From assembly GCA_963839725.1 (NCBI GenBank), contig CAWIWT010000016.1:248001-312000 (forward strand): DNA of 64,000 bases, written 5' to 3'. Shown here piece by piece: positions 1-7,880 of this stretch. The translations under genes were made by a program, and so were the position numbers. This stretch comes from Kumtagia sp963839725 (GTDB lineage Bacteria; Pseudomonadota; Alphaproteobacteria; Rhizobiales; Rhizobiaceae). The notes under the pieces were generated by a model. The model ran no database searches, was not told the DNA's origin, and was given only the letters and a program-made list of their open reading frames with translations. Each line of letters starts with the position of its first letter. Position 1 is the stretch's first letter.

Positions 1-648
1 TATGTCGGCGACAATCAGTTCGCCGCAGAGAAGCTTGCCGGGCAAAAGCAGGTGGCCCGGCTTCTTGCGCACGAAAGTGACCGTAACCTCCGCCCGAAAG
101 GCTGCACCCAGTACCTGACCCGTCGCTCCGGAAACGCCGCTTGGCAAATCCACCGCAATGACCGGCACACCAGCCGCATTCACAAGGCCGACCGCCCGCT
201 GCACGTTTGCGGCTAGTGGGCGCAACAGCCCCGCGCCATAAAGCGCATCGACAACCACGCTGCCCTTGCCCGGGCTAAACGCCGCCAGCGGCTGCGGCCA
301 CAGCGCGCACTCGCTTGCGGCAAGTGCCGCATCGCCGCCTTCGCGCGGCGGGCCGTCCGAAAAGACACTGACATCGACGCCGGACAGCCGCAGAATCTCA
401 GCCACGACATAGCCATCGCCGCCATTGTTGCCCGGCCCGCACAACACATCGACGCGCCGCGCATCGGCAAATCGCTCCAGCATGACGGCAGCAACCGCCG
501 CGCCCGCCCTGCGCATCAGGCCGAGCCCGTCAAACGGGCCACGCTCGATCGCGCCGCGGTCGCAGGCGGCCATCTCATCAGGCGTCAGAATTTCAAGGCG
601 CTGGGGCAATGTCGGCACCTGGGTATTGCGAGACGCAGTCGATAGCAT
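1..648 (-). CDS. nnr: NAD(P)H-hydrate epimerase domain of Nnr, partial
   Basis: N-terminal part of the cytosolic NAD(P)H-hydrate repair enzyme, which epimerises damaged NADHX/NADPHX. In bacteria this domain is usually fused to the ADP-dependent dehydratase. The 216 visible residues form a YjeF_N Rossmann fold with GPGNNGGDG at residues 71-79, VDALYGAG at 133-140 and VDLPSGV at 166-172. The ATG at 648 is the first in frame. The gene runs off the left edge, so the dehydratase half is expected but not seen. It is divergent from glnB, with 274 bp between the two starts. Epimerase assignment is firm; fusion to the dehydratase is inferred. Confidence 0.88.
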   Translation of the reverse strand, partial: MLSTASRNTQVPTLPQRLEILTPDEMAACDRGAIERGPFDGLGLMRRAGAAVAAVMLERFADARRVDVLCGPGNNGGDGYVVAEILRLSGVDVSVFSDGPPREGGDAALAASECALWPQPLAAFSPGKGSVVVDALYGAGLLRPLAANVQRAVGLVNAAGVPVIAVDLPSGVSGATGQVLGAAFRAEVTVTFVRKKPGHLLLPGKLLCGELIVADI

Positions 649-673
649 GAGCTTCGCACAGAGAGAAACGCGC

Positions 674-707
674 GGGCAATATGCCCACTATTTGGGCATT
701 TCGCCCA
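674..707. promoter_or_regulatory. cluster of GGGCA/TGCCC half-sites upstream of glnB
   Basis: Four half-sites are packed in 34 bp: GGGCA (674), TGCCC (682), GGGCA (694) and GCCCA (703). The middle pair forms TGCCC-N7-GGGCA, 17 bp, the same geometry as the NtrC consensus TGCAC-N7-GTGCA with one change per half. The cluster lies about 140-170 bp upstream of the sigma-54 promoter, a normal enhancer distance. It also lies just upstream of nnr. Binding by NtrC is inferred. Confidence 0.4.
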
Positions 708-843
708 ACAAATAAGCTGCTGAAAAATTAGTCACTTACGCGCCCTGCTTGCTGTGCGATCTTTGCAATTCATTCGCTCGGGCGACTCCCGTTCGTTTGA
801 AAGACTTGCTAGAACAAAAGCTCAAGCCGTGGAGGAACCCATG

Positions 844-861
844 ATTGGCATGGAACGTGCT
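844..861 (+). promoter_or_regulatory. candidate sigma-54 promoter of glnBA
   Basis: TGGCA at 846-850 and TGCT at 858-861 place the invariant GG (847-848) and GC (859-860) at the -24/-12 spacing of the TGGCAC-N5-TTGCA consensus. Transcription would start near 871, about 50 nt before the glnB ATG. Sigma-54 promoters in front of glnBA are known in rhizobia and Azospirillum, which supports the call. Confidence 0.6.
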
Positions 862-922
862 TGATGTGCGGGGAAGACAGGCCACAGTGCCTGACAACCC
901 GCGACTGGAGGCCTTGGACCAA

Positions 923-1261
923 ATGAAGAAGATCGAAGCGATCATCAAGCCATTCAAGCTCGACGAAGTGAAAGAGGCGCTTCAGGAAGCCGGCTTGCAG
1001 GGTATCACCGTCACCGAGGCAAAGGGCTTCGGGCGGCAGAAGGGGCACACTGAACTTTATCGCGGCGCCGAGTATGTCGTGGACTTCCTCCCCAAGGTAA
1101 AAATTGAAGTGGTTCTGGGCGACGAGGCCGTCGAAGGCGCGATCGAGGCGATTCGCAAAGCGGCCCAGACCGGCCGTATCGGCGACGGGAAAATCTTCGT
1201 TTCCAATGTCGAGGAAGTCATCCGTATCCGCACCGGCGAAACCGGCATCGACGCCGTCTGA
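923..1261 (+). CDS. glnB: nitrogen regulatory protein PII
   Basis: PII is a trimeric cytosolic signal protein that senses 2-oxoglutarate and ATP/ADP and tunes NtrB, the adenylyltransferase GlnE and other targets. At 112 residues it has the exact family length. It begins MKKIEAIIKPFKLDEV and carries the uridylylated Tyr51 in the T-loop (ELYRGAEY), plus the C-terminal IRIRTGE segment. The frame stays open upstream to 845, but the family start and a GGAGG at 906-910 favour the ATG at 923. glnA follows after 57 bp, so this is the glnB of a glnBA operon rather than glnK, which would pair with amtB. Confidence 0.95.
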   Translation: MKKIEAIIKPFKLDEVKEALQEAGLQGITVTEAKGFGRQKGHTELYRGAEYVVDFLPKVKIEVVLGDEAVEGAIEAIRKAAQTGRIGDGKIFVSNVEEVIRIRTGETGIDAV

Positions 1262-1318
1262 CGCGACGCGAAACGCAATCTCCAAAACGTCAAAATACGT
1301 CATCAAGCGAGGAAACAC

Positions 1319-2728
1319 ATGACGACAGCCAAAGACATCATGAAGCAGATCAAGGACAACGACATCAAGTTCGTTGACTTGCGCTTCACCGACCCGAGGG
1401 GCAAGCTGCAGCACGTCACCATGGACGTGGCCGAGGTGGACGAGGACATGTTTGCCGACGGCGTCATGTTCGACGGGTCGTCGATCGCTGGCTGGAAAGC
1501 CATCAATGAGTTCGACATGGTGCTCATGCCGGACACCGACACGGTCCATATGGACCCGTTCTTCGCGCAATCGACGATGGTCGTGCTCTGCGACATTCTC
1601 GATCCGGTATCCGGAGAGGCCTATAACCGCGATCCGCGCGGCACCGCTAAGAAGGCCGAAGCCTACATGAGGGCCGAAGGCATCGGCGACACGATCTATG
1701 TCGGCCCCGAAGCCGAGTTCTTCGTGTTCGACGACGTGAAGTACAAGGCCGATCCCTACAATACCGGCTTCAAGGTCGATTCGACCGAACTGCCGTCCAA
1801 TGACGACACCGACTACGAGACCGGCAACCTCGGCCACCGCCCGCGAATCAAAGGCGGATACTTCCCGGTACCGCCGGTCGACTCCGCCCAGGACATGCGC
1901 TCCGAAATGTTGACCGTGCTCGGCCAGATGGGCGTGCGCGTCGAGAAGCATCACCACGAGGTGGCCGCCGGTCAGCACGAACTCGGCGTCAAGTTCGACG
2001 CGCTGACGCGCAACGCCGACAAGATGCTGCTCTACAAGTATGTCGTGCACCAGGTCGCTAACGCCTATGGCAAAACGGCGACCTTCATGCCGAAGCCGGT
2101 CTTCGGGGACAACGGCTCGGGCATGCACGTTCACATGTCGATCTGGAAAGACGGCAAGCCGACCTTCGCTGGCAATGAATATTCAGGCCTCTCCGAAACC
2201 TGCCTCTACTACATAGGCGGCGTCATCAAGCACGCCAAGGCGATTAACGCCTTCACCAACCCGCTGACCAACTCCTATAAGCGTCTGGTGCCCGGCTACG
2301 AAGCACCGGTGCTACTTGCCTACTCGGCTCGCAACCGCTCGGCTTCGTGCCGTATCCCGTTCGGTTCGTCGCCGAAGTCGAAGCGCGTCGAGATCCGGTT
2401 CCCGGATCCCGGCGCAAACCCGTATCTCGGTTTCGCCGCCATGTTGATGGCTGGTCTCGACGGCATCAAGAACAAGATCCACCCCGGCCAGCCGATGGAC
2501 AAGGATCTGTATGACCTGCCGCCGAAAGAACTGAAGAAGATCCCGACCGTCTGCGGTTCGCTGCGTGAAGCGCTGCAAAGCCTCGACAAGGACCGCGGCT
2601 TCCTCAAGGCCGGCGGCGTCTTCGACGACGACCAGATCGACGCCTATATCGAGTTGAAGATGGCCGAGGTCATGCGCTTCGAAATGACCCCGCATCCAGT
2701 CGAGTACGATATGTATTACTCCTGCTAA
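1319..2728 (+). CDS. glnA: type I glutamine synthetase
   Basis: Condenses glutamate and ammonia to glutamine with ATP and is the main ammonium-assimilating enzyme. The protein has 469 residues, typical for the dodecameric GSI-beta class. Visible signatures include MFDGSSIAGW near 50, the ATP and metal segment around 260-275 (NGSGMHVHMS) and Tyr398 in the YDLPP adenylylation site, so activity is probably controlled by GlnE. A GAGGAAA Shine-Dalgarno precedes the ATG. It is cotranscribed with glnB from the sigma-54 promoter. A separate type II enzyme lies 1.7 kb downstream on the other strand. Confidence 0.97.
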   Translation: MTTAKDIMKQIKDNDIKFVDLRFTDPRGKLQHVTMDVAEVDEDMFADGVMFDGSSIAGWKAINEFDMVLMPDTDTVHMDPFFAQSTMVVLCDILDPVSGEAYNRDPRGTAKKAEAYMRAEGIGDTIYVGPEAEFFVFDDVKYKADPYNTGFKVDSTELPSNDDTDYETGNLGHRPRIKGGYFPVPPVDSAQDMRSEMLTVLGQMGVRVEKHHHEVAAGQHELGVKFDALTRNADKMLLYKYVVHQVANAYGKTATFMPKPVFGDNGSGMHVHMSIWKDGKPTFAGNEYSGLSETCLYYIGGVIKHAKAINAFTNPLTNSYKRLVPGYEAPVLLAYSARNRSASCRIPFGSSPKSKRVEIRFPDPGANPYLGFAAMLMAGLDGIKNKIHPGQPMDKDLYDLPPKELKKIPTVCGSLREALQSLDKDRGFLKAGGVFDDDQIDAYIELKMAEVMRFEMTPHPVEYDMYYSC

Positions 2729-3296
2729 CTTCGGATTTCCGTGACACCCTCAGTTAACATACTGAAATCATGGCATTATTCGTAGTGACAACGGTCGGAC
2801 AAATCCCGTTTCGATACACATTTGGTGCAAACTTGGTAGCAGTTTTGGTAGCGGAAGCCTTAAATCGGTCAAAGAGCCGTCAAAAGCCGCCCTGACCGTC
2901 AACACGCCGAATAATACGGGTCGGATATTTTTTGGAAGAAAAAGAGGGCGCGATACTCTTCCGTGTCGCGCCCTTCTCTACGCCCTCTAGATCGGCATCG
3001 GTGCCGGTACACCTACGCCGACCATCTGCAGAAGTCCGCCATCGGACGCAGGTGCCATATCAACGGAAGTTTGGTCACGGAAGCGGACGCTGGCTCCGGC
3101 TTTCGTTGGCGCTTTTTGCGCATTTACAGCGGTCATCATCGCCGCCGCAGCGTGAACTCTGCTGAGGCCGGCGGTCTGTTCGACTGACGCATCAAGCCTG
3201 CACTATTGATGCACAGCGCCATTAATTGTTGCAATGCAAAATAATGCACTGCTACGCTCCCAAGCGAATACTCAGTAGAACAGTGGGGTCGTTCAG
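2729..3296. other. intergenic region with hairpin, no gene seen
   Basis: No credible coding frame was found. A hairpin at 2945-2974 (AGGGCGCGA / TCGCGCCCT, 12-nt loop, followed by TTCTCT) may end the glnBA transcript, although it lies 216 bp past the stop. The last 100 bp before the methyltransferase are AT-rich and contain several TGCAC/TGCAA motifs that could belong to its promoter. Confidence 0.4.
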
Positions 3297-4052
3297 ATGG
3301 GCGAGAACCAGACTGTCGTAGACAGAGAGCGCGATTTCCACAACGCCCGCTTTGGTCAAGACGTTGACCCGCGGGAAGCGTTGGATAAATGGTACGTTAC
3401 CATTCGCCACGGAGCAGATGAACAGAACCGTCTGGTCGTTCAGCTTTCGAAGGGAAAGGATGTTCTTGAGTACGGTTGTGCGGATGGGGGGCTTTCGATA
3501 GCGGGCCTATCACTTCCGACTGTCGCGAAAAGTGTTGTAGGCATCGACATATCGGATGTCGCGATCAAGAAGGCAGAGGCCGCCTCACGCAAGCGCGGTT
3601 ACACAAACTGCTCTTTTCATGCCATGGATGCGGAAGCAATGAGTTTTGCAGATGGCAGCTTCGACGTCGTTTTCGGGCGGGGCATAATACACCATCTCGA
3701 TCTTGACCGCTGCTATTCCGAAGTCGCAAGGGTGTTGCGACCAGGTGGACATGCGGTGTTTTATGAGCCTCTTGGACACAACCCCGTCCTGAACGCCTAC
3801 AGAGGCAAAACGCCTGACCTCCGGACCCCCGATGAACATCCATTGCTTCTGCCAGATTTTGACTTGGCGAAGCGCTACTTCAGCGCACTGGATGTCACCT
3901 ATTTCGGGCTGGCTACGGTTCCGAGCGCGGTTTTGCCGAAAGCGTTGCGACCTCCGGCATACCAGGTGGGCCGTTGGGCTGATGCTGTTCTTCTCAAAAT
4001 ACCTGGTATCAGGAAATATGCATGGTATTCCCTGATGGTTCTTACGAAGTAG
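3297..4052 (+). CDS. class I SAM-dependent methyltransferase
   Basis: A 251-residue protein of the UbiE/Methyltransf_11 type. Motif I is VLEYGCADGG near residue 57, followed by the acidic end of strand 2 (VGIDIS), a DAEAMSFADGSFD motif II region near 113-125 and the post-motif VLRPGGHAVFYEPLG. The substrate cannot be read from sequence; small molecules or glycan precursors are possible. The ATG at 3297 is preceded by an AT-rich region. The gene sits alone between glnA and the convergent glnII, and its base composition looks lower in G+C than its neighbours, which may indicate insertion. A role in nitrogen metabolism is not supported. Confidence 0.8.
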   Translation: MGENQTVVDRERDFHNARFGQDVDPREALDKWYVTIRHGADEQNRLVVQLSKGKDVLEYGCADGGLSIAGLSLPTVAKSVVGIDISDVAIKKAEAASRKRGYTNCSFHAMDAEAMSFADGSFDVVFGRGIIHHLDLDRCYSEVARVLRPGGHAVFYEPLGHNPVLNAYRGKTPDLRTPDEHPLLLPDFDLAKRYFSALDVTYFGLATVPSAVLPKALRPPAYQVGRWADAVLLKIPGIRKYAWYSLMVLTK

Positions 4053-4412
4053 CTGACCACCAGCAAACCGGAAGCACCTAGATTTTCGCGGCTACCGCGC
4101 GAGATGGAGACGCGTGTACTGATCCATGCGCCAGCATCACAAGCTATGCGGAGCCAATTCCGAGGTCGCGCCGCCATCTATGAACGACGGCACGCAGTGC
4201 CGATGATCTGGAAGGAGCTTGTGCCCTTCCTCGGCGCCCTGACGCTATTCCTTCCCGCCTGGATTCACGCCCACTATCTGCGCAGGCAGTCTTCCCGGAA
4301 AACTACCCTCGGATGCGGACAACCGGGTATCGACCGCCGCCCGAGACACACCATTGACAATGTAGAACTCCCCCTGCGAGACGCGTCGACACCAAGAAAT
4401 TCCGGATCAAGC
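4053..4412. other. convergent intergenic region, no gene seen
   Basis: This is the gap between the methyltransferase and the glnII terminator. A frame starting at 4104 stays open into glnII antisense, but it runs straight through the terminator hairpin and resembles no family I know, so I do not call it a gene. Confidence 0.5.
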
Positions 4413-4438
4413 AAAAAGCCCGGCGGTTTCCGCCGGGC
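4413..4438 (-). terminator. rho-independent terminator of glnII
   Basis: A 9-bp perfect G+C stem (GCCCGGCGG 4418-4426 with CCGCCGGGC 4430-4438) has a 3-nt loop. On the minus strand it is followed directly by five T residues (4417-4413). It lies about 30 bp after the glnII stop. Confidence 0.9.
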
Positions 4439-4467
4439 TCTCGAACCACACTATCCGCCGCTATCGC

Positions 4468-5508
4468 TTAAGCAGCCACCTTCTTCGCAGCGCTGGTCGG
4501 CACTTCCGAGATCGTCGTCAGGATTTGCGAGGCAATCTGGTAGGGGTCGCCCTGCGAGTTCGGGCGGCGATCCTCGAGATAGCCCTTGTAGTCGTTCTTG
4601 ACGAACGAGTGTGGCACGCGGATCGAAGCGCCACGGTCGGCAACACCATAGCTGAACTTGTTCCACGGCGCGGTCTCGTGCTTGCCGGTCAGGCGCTTGT
4701 CGTTGTCCGGGCCGTAGACGGCGATGTGGTCGAGCAGGTTCTTGTCGAAGGCGGCCATCAGCGCTTCGAAATAGTCCTTGCCGCCGACTTCGCGCATGTA
4801 CCTGGTCGAGAAGTTGGCATGCATGCCCGAGCCGTTCCAGTCGGTATCGCCGAGCGGCTTGCAATGGAACTCGATGTCGACGCCGTACTTTTCCGTCAGA
4901 CGCAGCAGTAGATAGCGCGCCATCCAGATTTCATCCGCCGCACGCTTCGAACCCTTGCCAAAAATCTGGAATTCCCACTGGCCCTTCGCCACCTCGGCGT
5001 TGATGCCTTCGTGGTTGATGCCGGCCGCGAGGCAAAGCTCGAGATGCTCTTCAACAATCGTGCGTGCGACGTCGCCGACGTTCGAATAACCGACACCGGT
5101 GTAGTACGGGCCCTGCGGCGCCGGGTAGCCACTCTCGGGGAAGCCAAGCGGACGGCTGTTCTTGTAGAAGAAATATTCCTGCTCGAAACCGAACCAAGTA
5201 CCCTCATCGTCGAGAATGGTGGCTCGGCTGTTCGACGGATGCGGTGTCACGCCATCCGGCATCATCACTTCGCACATAACCAGGACACCGTTGGCGCGAG
5301 CCGGATCCGGGTAGACGGCAACCGGCTTCAGCACGCAGTCCGAGTTGCGGCCTTCAGCCTGCATGGTCGAGCTTCCGTCGAAACCCCACAGCGGCAGCTC
5401 TTCAAGCTTCGGGAATTCGGCGAATTCCTTGATCTGTGTCTTGCCACGAAGATTGGGGGTCGGCGTGTAACCGTCCAGCCAAATGTATTCGAGTTTGTAT
5501 TTCGTCAT
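4468..5508 (-). CDS. glnII: type II (eukaryotic-like) glutamine synthetase
   Basis: A second glutamine synthetase of the GSII family, which in rhizobia is made under nitrogen limitation alongside GlnA and is not adenylylated. The 346 residues match the family length. Clear signatures are WGFDGSST near 42, the EQEYFF catalytic segment near 109, GINAEVAKGQWEF near 165-177, and the GSGMHANFSTRYMRE and FSYGVADRGASIRVP blocks. The C-terminus is alanine- and lysine-rich. A sigma-54 promoter lies about 90 bp upstream and a strong terminator follows. The DUF2735 gene is divergent from it. Confidence 0.96.
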   Translation of the reverse strand: MTKYKLEYIWLDGYTPTPNLRGKTQIKEFAEFPKLEELPLWGFDGSSTMQAEGRNSDCVLKPVAVYPDPARANGVLVMCEVMMPDGVTPHPSNSRATILDDEGTWFGFEQEYFFYKNSRPLGFPESGYPAPQGPYYTGVGYSNVGDVARTIVEEHLELCLAAGINHEGINAEVAKGQWEFQIFGKGSKRAADEIWMARYLLLRLTEKYGVDIEFHCKPLGDTDWNGSGMHANFSTRYMREVGGKDYFEALMAAFDKNLLDHIAVYGPDNDKRLTGKHETAPWNKFSYGVADRGASIRVPHSFVKNDYKGYLEDRRPNSQGDPYQIASQILTTISEVPTSAAKKVAA

Positions 5509-5593
5509 ACCGGCCTCTCAGAAACCATTCCTGTTTAGCGGGAGAGCGTCTGCGCTCGGCCGGCGCGCTCTGGCCGGCTCCCGGCGATTAAAA

Positions 5594-5609
5594 AGCAATT
5601 AATATGCCA
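5594..5609 (-). promoter_or_regulatory. sigma-54 promoter of glnII
   Basis: On the minus strand TGGCAT-N5-TTGCT (5609 down to 5594) matches the -24/-12 consensus, with GG and GC at the required spacing. Transcription would start near 5583, giving a leader of about 75 nt. It is the stronger of the two sigma-54 matches in the window. Confidence 0.72.
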
Positions 5610-5797
5610 CTTGGTGCAGCGCCGGCCGGTCTGGGATGAAGTCGACGGCAAATGGCCGAAAAGCAGCCTCCGAGAGGGAACTTGCGCCACTCAGCAACGT
5701 TCCCCAACGATGGCGCGGGATTGAGCCCTCGCGGAAAATGCAACCAAAATAAGCAGCTTGGCATCGAAAACAGCACAAGCATCGCAAGATCAAATAA

Positions 5798-5845
5798 TGG
5801 GCATATATTGATAATTTTTTGGGCATATTGCACAAACTACTGGCA
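5798..5845. promoter_or_regulatory. candidate activator sites between glnII and DUF2735
   Basis: TGGGCATAT occurs twice as a direct repeat (5798 and 5820, 22 bp apart). The second copy runs into TGCAC-N7-TGGCA (5829-5845), which has a perfect left NtrC half-site and a weaker right one. The sites are about 190-250 bp upstream of the glnII sigma-54 promoter and 60-107 bp upstream of the DUF2735 start. The GGGCAT motif is shared with the glnB upstream region. Function is inferred. Confidence 0.35.
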
Positions 5846-5904
5846 GACACTATGTTGACTGATATTCGACGCAACAGGGCGTCACCCGAACGGACAAAAG
5901 TGCA

Positions 5905-6108
5905 ATGGCTACGAGCACTTATCGCGAATCCGCAAAGATACTCGCCTTCCCCAAGGGAGGGCGCGGAAATGTTGTGGGCTTCAGCAGCCAGCTTCGTTCC
6001 GTGGTGGATTTCCCGGCGAAAGCCCTGCCGGTTGTCGACTATGAGGCCTGGTATCATCGCGATGCGATCGAAGACGAAGGCAAGGCACAGCCAACTTCGG
6101 TAAACTGA
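5905..6108 (+). CDS. DUF2735 domain-containing small protein
   Basis: A 67-residue protein that opens with the family pattern MATSTYRESAKI-AFPKGGR and ends with a WYHRDAIEDE segment typical of DUF2735. This family is confined to Rhizobiales and often lies divergent from glnII, as here. No biochemical role is established; the context suggests a nitrogen-limitation role. The ATG at 5905 gives the family N-terminus. Upstream, the AT-rich region with TGGGCATAT repeats may carry its promoter. Confidence 0.75.
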   Translation: MATSTYRESAKILAFPKGGRGNVVGFSSQLRSVVDFPAKALPVVDYEAWYHRDAIEDEGKAQPTSVN

Positions 6109-6181
6109 ACAGGCCTTCAGCCAAATCCGCTATCGAACGAACGTTCGGCAGCGGGGTTCCCTACCCCTCAGCCAGTATCGC

Positions 6182-6967
6182 CTATAGCGCTGCAATCAGC
6201 CGTGCGGCTGCCATGAAGTCGCGCTTGCGTTGCGCCCTGCGGGCCATCGCCTCGGAATCCTGGCCCCAGTGCTCGATCTGCCAGTCCTCGTCGATATGTG
6301 CGGCAAGCCAAGCAGCCTCGGCGTCACGCTCGCCCGCATCCACCGCTAGCGCCAGCAGCGCCGAACCGGTGATCGACGTCATCAGGTGCATCGCGGCCAG
6401 CCGGAACGGTTCCGCTCGCTGGCGCAGATGCAGGCCGAGCATTGCGATGGATTCGCGCGGCTGCTCGACATGAATGACGCCCTCGGCAAGGTTAAGCCGC
6501 GCGCCGAGCGACGATCGCGCCCAATCGAGTACGCCGTCCCAGGCTTCGTTCTGTCGCTCCACAAGCCCTTCCGGCGCGTCGGCCCGATAGCAAAGCAGGT
6601 CAGACGAGGCGAAGCGCAGAATGTCCTCCAGCACCGCATCGGTCTCGCGCGACACGCCGTCTATGGCAGTATTGACCAGCCGCATCGTCGGCATGGTAAC
6701 CGGATCGATGATCTTTTGCTGCGCATCAAATTCCGCGGCAACCAGTTGCGCAGACTGCTCGGTCGGAAGCGCGATCGGCGCGCGCGCCGGGGTGCGCGCC
6801 GTCTTGCCATCCAGCTTGACGACAAAGCCGCTGCCGCCTGCCTCGACCGACACCGTCTTGTAGAAACGCTTCGGTAGCGGTGCCTTCATCTGGATCTGCG
6901 CCCTGCGCACCGGATCCGGATCGGACAAGTGCAGGCTGGCATCGAGATCGTTCAAAATTTCGCGCAT
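6182..6967 (-). CDS. ATP12 family F1-ATPase assembly chaperone
   Basis: A 261-residue alphaproteobacterial homologue of mitochondrial Atp12, which binds the alpha subunit of F1 during ATP synthase assembly. The core KRFYKTVSV-FVVKLDGK-TPAR segment (about residues 35-65) and the middle MPTMRLVNTAIDGV block are diagnostic. It is all soluble, with no signal peptide. The ATG lies 3 bp after the stop of the upstream EamA gene, so the two are probably cotranscribed. The first 25 residues precede the conserved core, so a slightly internal start is possible. Confidence 0.9.
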   Translation of the reverse strand: MREILNDLDASLHLSDPDPVRRAQIQMKAPLPKRFYKTVSVEAGGSGFVVKLDGKTARTPARAPIALPTEQSAQLVAAEFDAQQKIIDPVTMPTMRLVNTAIDGVSRETDAVLEDILRFASSDLLCYRADAPEGLVERQNEAWDGVLDWARSSLGARLNLAEGVIHVEQPRESIAMLGLHLRQRAEPFRLAAMHLMTSITGSALLALAVDAGERDAEAAWLAAHIDEDWQIEHWGQDSEAMARRAQRKRDFMAAARLIAAL

Positions 6968-6970
6968 CGG

Positions 6971-7853
6971 TCAGTCTTCCACTCGCTTCGCCGGGCGATT
7001 GACGATGATCAGACCCGCCGCGATCAGCCCGAGCGCCAGGAATATGCGCAGAGATAGATGCTCGCCGAGCAAAATTCCACCACACAGCACACCGAAAGCC
7101 GGCGTCAGGAAGGTAAAGCTGGCAAGGCCGGACGCGGGATAACGCCTGAGCAGCCAGAACCACAGTACATAGGTGAACGCAACAATGTAAATCGACTGGA
7201 ACAGCAGTGAAAGCACCGGCAGCGCGCTAACTTCCCGGATCAGTGGCCCGGCAAATGGCAGGGCAACGGCCCCAACGCATGCCGCGCCCGCCAGTTGGTA
7301 GAGCAGCAGCTTTTCCGCGCTGGTGTTTGTCAGCTGTTTCGAGCGCTTGATGACGATGTTGGTAAGAGCCCACGCCAGCCCTGCGGTGAGGCTCAGCAGA
7401 TCGCCAAACAGCGTGTCGGCGCCGCCAGTGTTTAGCTTGTCGGAAAACACCGCGACCAATCCGCGCGAAGGCAAGCACCAATCCGGCCAATTTGCGCATG
7501 GTCATACGCTCGCCGAGCAGAAAATGGCCGCCGACCAGAACCCAGAACGGCATTGTATTGACCAGCAATGTGCTGCGGGCGACCGTTGTGTGGTCGAGCC
7601 CGATGTAGAGCAGTAGGAACTCGACGCCGAAAAGCAGCCCAGCCAATGCGCCTGCGGCTAATGTTCCGTCGGCCGTCAGCAGCGGGATACCGCGCCAGCG
7701 GCACCACGTGACGACAAATGCGCCACCGATCAACGATCTGACGATTGAGATGAAAACCGGATCGAAGCCGGCATAGGAGACCTTGGCGGCAACGCCGTTG
7801 ACGCCCCACGAAAAGGTGAGGCCAACCATGATCGCTGCCGCCGCGAGATCCAC
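6971..7853 (-). pseudogene. EamA/DMT family transporter, 1-nt frameshift
   Basis: A drug/metabolite transporter superfamily permease (10-TM EamA type) broken by one extra base. The N-terminal half (from GTG 7853) reads to LAGLVLAFAR. The continuation GLVAVFSDKL is in the next frame and runs to 6971 with the second EamA domain (GLIAAGLIIVNRP). Removing one G near 7463, within CCGCGCG, restores a single 293-residue protein of normal length. It lies between rluC and the ATP12 gene on the same strand. It may be a true pseudogene or a base-call error; the clean restoration favours a recent or artefactual event. Substrate unknown. Confidence 0.8.
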
Positions 7854-7880
7854 CGAATGACGGCGGTCGAGTGTGTTCAG

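Noticed and set aside
809..2134. 441-residue minus-strand open frame
   Set aside because: It is exactly antisense to glnB-glnA, whose proteins are unmistakable. High G+C third positions keep the opposite frame open.
4104..4601. 165-residue plus-strand frame between the methyltransferase and glnII
   Set aside because: It runs through the glnII terminator into antisense glnII and resembles no protein family.
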